The position numbers and the translations under genes are program-made. A stretch of 62,000 nt of DNA from Tubiluchus corallicola (lineage: Eukaryota; Priapulida; Priapulimorpha; Priapulimorphida; Tubiluchidae), in assembly GCA_030141605.1 (NCBI GenBank), contig JAQGDQ010000572.1, positions 1 through 62,000 of the forward strand, in the 5' to 3' direction. How positions within the stretch are numbered: the stretch's first letter is position 1; every line of letters starts with the position of its first letter. Under the pieces are notes generated by a model, which saw only the letters and a program-made list of their open reading frames with translations, did no database searches and was not told where the DNA came from. Shown one piece after another: positions 56,626-62,000 of the stretch.

Positions 56626-57600
56626 TGGATCGAGTAGTTAGACTTTGGTGTATTTCGCATTCACCTTGGGCAGAAACGGATCCGATTTCGGGCTCCACAA
56701 ATTGCGCATGCAGTTTGCACAGGACATGAGAAAAAGTGTAATATAATTTATTATATTAACAACATAAACAAATTTATGACATAAACGATGAATGTTCAGC
56801 CAATTCAAAAATTTAAAAAGAAATACAGAGCAATGATTCTCAACAACGTGTATATAAACTGTATACAAGCAAACTATGAAGGCTGGGCAACTGCTTGTTC
56901 TGTAGTTCCTTGCACTTGTTCGTTATATGGCACTTATATAACAGCTGGACTCAGTAACTGCCTGTAGTGTGTTATACAATGCTCGTTGAATATGAACGGA
57001 TACACATTTTCCAAGGATAAGAATTGTTTTTGAAGTTGGGCACCTAAAATGTGGTGCCCCTCAAACTTTGGCGCCCTAGGCTATAGCCTAGTTAAGCTTC
57101 TTGCCTGATGTCTGCATGGCGCATGTACATTGCAAGAATCAGTGCAGCTAGCTGTAATTCAATTGTACATTCGTTAGTCTCGTAACTAACATTTCTGTTA
57201 CCAAGAAAGAAAATTCCAAAGACAACTTCGAATTAATGCCACTATAACATTAGTCAGAATTTGATTAATGTCAGGCACACAGTGCACACACTCATTAATG
57301 TTTCATTCGCCCTCCTCACACGTCGGTGATTAGAAATACTTTCTGTATCATCGAATGAATTTCATCTTCTACGCTTCTAACTTTCTACATACCTTGCTTA
57401 CTATGTCCACACTCTGTTACAGTCCAGAAAGTTCTGGCCATCTACTGAGGCACTAGCTTCGTTCTTGTCAACAAACTGCACTGCTTTTTAGGGCAGAAAG
57501 ATGGTTTATGACACTGGTGTCGCCACCTATGCATACTGTTAACGAACTAATGGTAGAAAGCATCTTTAAAGTAAATAACCAGTAAACACGCGCACTCTTT
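56626..57600. other. Intergenic sequence, no gene called
   Basis: Overlapping minus frames at 56336-56868 without a domain; GGGCACCTAAAATGTGGTGCCCC hairpin-like stretch near 57040 (written as seen: arms GGGCACC / GGTGCCC). Confidence 0.4.
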
Positions 57601-57606
57601 TTCAGA

Positions 57607-57888
57607 TCACTTCTTTTCCTCTACTTTTTCGGCAGGTTTTGGTGTTGTTTTTGGTATCAGTATGAATCCCTCGTCGACGGGAAATGTTTCCTCCGGTTCC
57701 TCTTCAATATTTGTCCAGAATTTCACGTCTTTCCACAGCAATCCAGGTGGATTCCACTCGTTTATCGTATTCTCTTCTTCGGATACCGAAGCCAAAAGCT
57801 TCCTGGTCGATACACTCAATGGACCTCTTTCAATTCCGACCGCTCGAGGTGCGGCGCAAACTCGGTACTCTGCGTTACAAATCCTCAT
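57607..57888 (-). CDS. Possible terminal exon of an unidentified minus-strand gene
   Basis: On the reverse strand, after an acceptor-like TTGTAACGCAG, an open frame runs to a TGA: YRVCAAPRAVGIERGPLSVS, then TRKLLASVSEEENTINEW, NPPGLLWKDVKFWTN, IEEEPEETFPVDEG and an end KPAEKVEEKK. Varied composition, a charged tail and a natural stop look like real coding sequence, and no repeat covers it. I do not recognise the family. Overlapping plus frames look like shadows. The first ~10 residues may be intron read through. Confidence 0.45.
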   Translation of the reverse strand: MRICNAEYRVCAAPRAVGIERGPLSVSTRKLLASVSEEENTINEWNPPGLLWKDVKFWTNIEEEPEETFPVDEGFILIPKTTPKPAEKVEEKK

Positions 57889-57904
57889 AATTAACAAACG
57901 GTCA

Positions 57905-59215
57905 AATTAAAACAGCAGACTACTTTGATCATTGCCAGATCAGTGTGAGATTAGGATTAAAAGATTATCACTAATCTGCCACGACAAACAGGACACCAAA
58001 CAGCAGACTACTTTGATCATTGCCAGATCAATGTGAGATTAGGATTGAAAGATTAAAAGATTAACACTAATCTGCCACGACTAACAGAACAACAAACAGC
58101 AGACTACTTTGATCGATGCCTGATCAATGTGAGATTAGGATTGAAGGATTAAAAGATTATCACTAATCTGCCACGACTAACAGAACAACAAACAGCAGAC
58201 TACTTTGATCATTGCCGGATCAATGTGAGATTAGGATTGAAGGATTAAAAGATTATCACTAATCTGCCACGACTAACAGAACAACAAACAGCAGACGACT
58301 TTGATAGTTGCCGGATCAATGTGAGATTAGGATTGAAAGATTAAAAGATTATCACTAATCTGCCACGACTAACAGAACAACAAACAGCAGACTACTTTGA
58401 TCGTTGCCGGATCAATGTGAGATTAGGATTGAAGGATTAAAAGATTATCACTAATCTGCCACGACTAACAGAACAACAAACAGCAGACGACTTTGATAGT
58501 TGCCGGATCAATGTGAGATTAGGATTGAAAGATTAAAAGATTATCACTAATCTGCCACGACTAACAGAACAACAAACAGCAGACGACTTTGATAGTTGCC
58601 GGATCAATGTGAGATTAGGATTGAAAGATTAAAAGATTATCACTAATCTGCCACGACAAACAGCAGACTACTTTGATCATTGCCTGATCAATGTGAGATT
58701 AGGATTGAAAGATTAAAAGATTATCACTAATCTGCCACGACTAACAGAACAACAAACAGCAGACTACTTTGATCATTGCCGGATCAATGTGAGATTAGGA
58801 TTGAAGGATTAAAAGATTATCACTAATCTGCCACGACTAACAGAACAACAAACAGCAGACTACTTTGATCATTGCCAGATCAATGTGAGATTAGGATTGA
58901 AGGATTAAAAGATTATCACTAATCTGCCACGACTAACAGAACAACAAACAGCAGACTACTTTGATCGTTGCCGGATCAATGTGAGATTAGGATTGAAAGA
59001 TTAAAAGATTATCACTAATCTGCCACGACAAACAGCAGACTACTTTGATCATTGCCTGATCAATGTGAGATTAGGATTGAAAGATTAAAAGATTATCACT
59101 AATCTGCCACGACTAACAGAACAACAAACAGCAGACTACTTTGATCAATGTGAGATTAGGATTGAAAGATTAAAAGATTATCACTAATCTGCCACGACTA
59201 ACAGAACAACAAACT
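57905..59215. repeat. ~93-bp tandem array, about 14 units
   Basis: Units of AACAGCAGACTACTTTGATC, ATTGCCGGATCAATGTGAG, ATTAGGATTGAAAGATTAAA, AGATTATCACTAATCTGCC, ACGACTAACAGAACAAC. Shorter units lacking AGAACAAC recur. Ends at 59215; begins directly upstream (minus sense) of the candidate exon. Confidence 0.96.
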
Positions 59216-59219
59216 ATTG

Positions 59220-59760
59220 CAAACCGATGTAGAGAATTTTGAATGCAGAAAAGACAAAAGTTTTCAGTTCCATTAAACAAGAACCAGCATCTATTTATTA
59301 AAATTGGACTTTAAAAAAATAGTTATTCTTTAGTTTATTCTAACCTATTAACAGTATTTTAATTCAGTATTTTCCACAAATCAATATTACATGTGTGTCA
59401 TACGACTACAATATATGAAAAATAAGTTTTACCTATATAAAGAAGAGCAAATAGCAATGCAGAAAGTTTAGTGCAAAGCTGCATATTTTTGGCACTCGAT
59501 TTTACAAAAATCACAAACTAAAATTACATATTCTCCTTTATAGACAACCAACAAAATGACGCATCCATTAAAATGTTTCAATGCTTTTAAGCTTTTAACG
59601 CAAGACTATAAATCAAGACCTATAAACTTTGTACTTGTTTTATTTACATGGCTAACAGAAGAAAAGCATTCGTCACTGTTAAGTGTCTAACTACTAGGTT
59701 AGGTGTTTATCAAACAAAGTTTACAGTTGGTGATTCAAAGTGATTAACCATCCGTAGTAT
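59220..59760. other. Intergenic sequence, no gene seen
   Basis: AT-rich; no motif recognised. Confidence 0.45.
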
Positions 59761-59761
59761 G

Positions 59762-60006
59762 CAGGGCCTATTTCAGCCTGAGCGAGGCCCGGGGAAGTGG
59801 GGCGTGTGAAGCCTACTCGGGGGGGGGAGGGGGGGCGCCACCATGATTGGTGCCCAGAAAATTTTTGAACTGCTAGAAGAGAAAATATGGAGTTATACAG
59901 TATGTTCGCATAAAGCAAAAAAAAATAATGTTACCTCGGTGTGAGGCCCCCCAGGAGGGTGAGGCCCCGGGGAAGTATCCCCACTTCCCCCCTGAAATAG
60001 GCCCTG
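59762..60006. mobile_element. hAT-like MITE (245 bp)
   Basis: CAGGGCCTATTTCAG and CTGAAATAGGCCCTG are exact 15-bp inverted ends. Flanking octamers GTAGTATG and GTAATGTA are similar but not identical. Contains G8 runs and GAGGCCCCGGGGAAGT. Confidence 0.82.
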
Positions 60007-60153
60007 GTAATGTAGTCCTGACTAGAAGTGTTTGCACGGGTATCTTCATCTGACAAGTGCCAAAAATACAGATAATTTAACTTTTACATTCGGATGCAGA
60101 TTGTGCAGTTTGAAAAACCACCACAAATATAATTACACTGTATTTTCTCAATA

Positions 60154-60790
60154 CAGTAAACTCAGCGTAACTCAAAATCAACTAACTCAAAGAATTTCAG
60201 CGTAACAGATGAAATCCTTCGTTTTTTCCCGCAAAATAACATTGCTTAAACACAAAATTTCGCCTACCTCAAATGAAAAATTATGGTCCATTTAACCAAA
60301 ATACATGTAATTTACTTCGCCTAACTCAAAAGTGCAATTTATACTCAAGAAATACTATATACTTTATACTATATACTATAGAAAAATAAAAAGTTTCATA
60401 CAATTCAAAAACGGTGTCGTCTCCCGGGAAACTTCTGATGTCTTACATAACTGAATACTTGACCGAGTGTGTGTAAATAATTGAGCTACGCAAAAACTGA
60501 ACTGCAGCACATAAGACACTGGTAGCCCCACTGTCATAATGTTTAACAGTGTTGTGTACGTGTCCTTTTGTAACACAATAAAAAACATGTTTCACTACAT
60601 AATTTGATATTCTTAAAGTAATTGTCATCAAATCTCATCGCTTACGTATAGAAGGGTTAACTTTCTGCCTTCTATTTAACTCGCCATCTGGAGGAGGGGC
60701 TTAGAGTTTCTAGGCCGAAAAATGGTCAACATGGCCCAACTCAAAGTTCTTTTTCGGTCCAGCAGGATTTGAGTTATGCAGAGTTTACTG
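60154..60790. mobile_element. pogo/mariner-like MITE (637 bp)
   Basis: TA, CAGTAAACTCAGCGTAACTC ... and the near-exact complement ending GAGTTTACTG, TA. Internal motifs (CTAACTCAAA, ACCTCAAATG) echo the ends. No transposase. Confidence 0.85.
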
Positions 60791-60951
60791 TAATAAATAT
60801 GGCGCACTTTAACACATGAGTACGCCATCGTAATGCAGTTTTACAAAACACATGCTGCTGATAAAGGTTGAGTAGTTAGCAGAGATAGTAAACAGTCATG
60901 CAACATCAAATAACAATGTCAACAACATTTATTTTCATGTTACAAAGACTA

Positions 60952-61406
60952 CCGTATTTTCCCGTGTATAAGAGACCCTTTTTTGCTCAGAATTTTCACT
61001 TTAAAAATAGGGGGTCTCTTATACATGGGAGTAAGTCTTTTCAATAAGATGCATAAATTGTGACACTAATGATTTTAAAGAAATAAGTGCTCTACAACTG
61101 TTTTGCGTGTCGCGTTCGACTATGAAGCGGTTGTAAGCAATACAAGCATCGTGACACAGGCATTATCTCCTCGTTTTCTCTTTTCCTGTTACAGGTTTGC
61201 AGGTACGCACTTTAATATATACCAGTACTCTTTTTCTACAACACATTAACTGGTTTTATTTTGTTTTCAGTACCGCACTGAGTTGAAAAAAGTTGTACTT
61301 TACCCTCTAAAAATGTCCGTCTGAAAAAACTTTTTTCCAGAATTTTTGCCTAAAAATTGAAGGGGTCTCTTATACACAAGGGTCTCTTATACACGGGAAA
61401 ATACGG
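60952..61406. mobile_element. MITE with 27-bp perfect inverted ends and TA site
   Basis: TA then CCGTATTTTCCCGTGTATAA (continuing GAGACCC), with the exact complement ending ACGGGAAAATACGG and TA. GGGTCTCTTATAC recurs inside near both ends (61010 and 61365), giving subterminal repeats. No transposase. Confidence 0.88.
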
Positions 61407-61637
61407 TATATTCCCTCACCACCAATTTATTATCAAAAGTAAAACCAACAATGGCAGATACAGTAGTCATGTTTAAGTGCATCAAAGTTTTGCCCTTTTT
61501 TCTCAGACCACATCAGAACGAACACCAAGGCAAAACCACACAGCGCAAATACAGACAAATTTGTAATTAACTATGTATGGTAATGAATTTTCTATAATTA
61601 TTTACAAATTTATTAACATATATATGTTCTTTAGTGT

Positions 61638-61639
<2 letters not shown>

Positions 61640-61668
<29 letters not shown>
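61640..61668. repeat. (AT)n run
   Basis: TATATAAATATATATATATATA, immediately before the retrotransposon remnant. Confidence 0.9.
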
Positions 61669-61674
61669 TGCGAA

Positions 61675-62000
61675 GACAGAGGAAAAGAAACTCGACGCAT
61701 TCCGGTTTGAACGTCTGAAAGGGATACTAACGCAGCCCAAGATGGCAGAAACATGTGACAAACTTAGTGGTGGAAAACAGGATACAAATGAATGATGAAC
61801 TCAAAAAGAGATGGAATTGGAGTGGACATGTCCTACGAAGGGAAGGCGAGAACGTGCATGAGACAGAGATGAAGTGAACACCGGAAGGAAGATGGGAAAG
61901 GGGTAGACTGAGAACAACAAGGAGAAGAACAGCGGAAGCAGAGAGGAGTTACACAGTATGGAAGAGTTGGAGCGAGGTCAAAGCAGCAGAGGACAGAAGG
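61675..62000 (+). pseudogene. Non-LTR retrotransposon ORF C-terminus, decayed, runs off the window
   Basis: One plus frame reads KKRWNWSGHVLRREGENVHE, a stop, then TPEGRWERGRLRTTRRR and SYTVWKSWSEVKAAEDRR. R.W.W.GHVLR...W.P.G.R..GRP..TW...A.DR is the usual ending of RTE/craniate-type LINE reverse transcriptases. TGA stands where Trp is expected. Confidence 0.85.

Overview
This window is animal nuclear DNA: about 36-40 % GC by eye, split exons with GT-AG borders, non-LTR retrotransposon remnants, MITEs and many mini/microsatellites. It carries most of one large plus-strand gene, a Jagged/Serrate-type Notch ligand. I joined 21 exons from 16776 to 54660 by protein homology and splice phase. They give a continuous 3270-nt reading frame (1089 residues plus stop): the end of the MNNL (N-terminal ligand) domain, a DSL domain, 16 EGF repeats, a VWC/Jagged-Serrate cysteine-rich region, one transmembrane helix and a short cytoplasmic tail. 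Sixteen EGFs and a cysteine-rich region mark it as Jagged/Serrate rather than Delta, and the 16-EGF layout is that of vertebrate Jagged. The signal peptide and most of the MNNL domain are not visible and should lie upstream. The host is an invertebrate by its repeat content; I cannot name the phylum.

Layout. 1-2700: a second, nearly identical copy of the two DSL exons, inside its own 76-78-bp and 39-bp tandem arrays. 2.7-16.7 kb: intronic DNA with GT/GA microsatellites, a Tc1-like remnant, two opposed piggyBac-like MITEs, a 2.1-kb array of 45-bp units and a retrotransposon tail. 16.8-21.3 kb: MNNL end, DSL and first half-EGF exons. 21.3-38.3 kb: one 17-kb intron holding about ten unrelated minisatellites. 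38.3-54.66 kb: the EGF, cysteine-rich, membrane and tail exons, with introns rich in MITEs. 54.66-62 kb: probable 3' UTR, reverse-transcriptase scraps, a candidate terminal exon of an unidentified minus-strand gene, a 93-bp array and a run of MITEs.

Main points of interest. (1) The DSL exon pair is duplicated about 19.2 kb apart as a phase-1/phase-1 cassette, so one copy, the other or both could be read in frame; copy 1 lies out of order, upstream of the exon that must precede it. (2) Three small tandem duplications each span an exon edge. (3) One 3' splice site appears to derive from an antisense retrotransposon. (4) One intron uses a GC donor. Many long open frames here are artefacts of arrays whose unit length is a multiple of 3 and were not called as genes.
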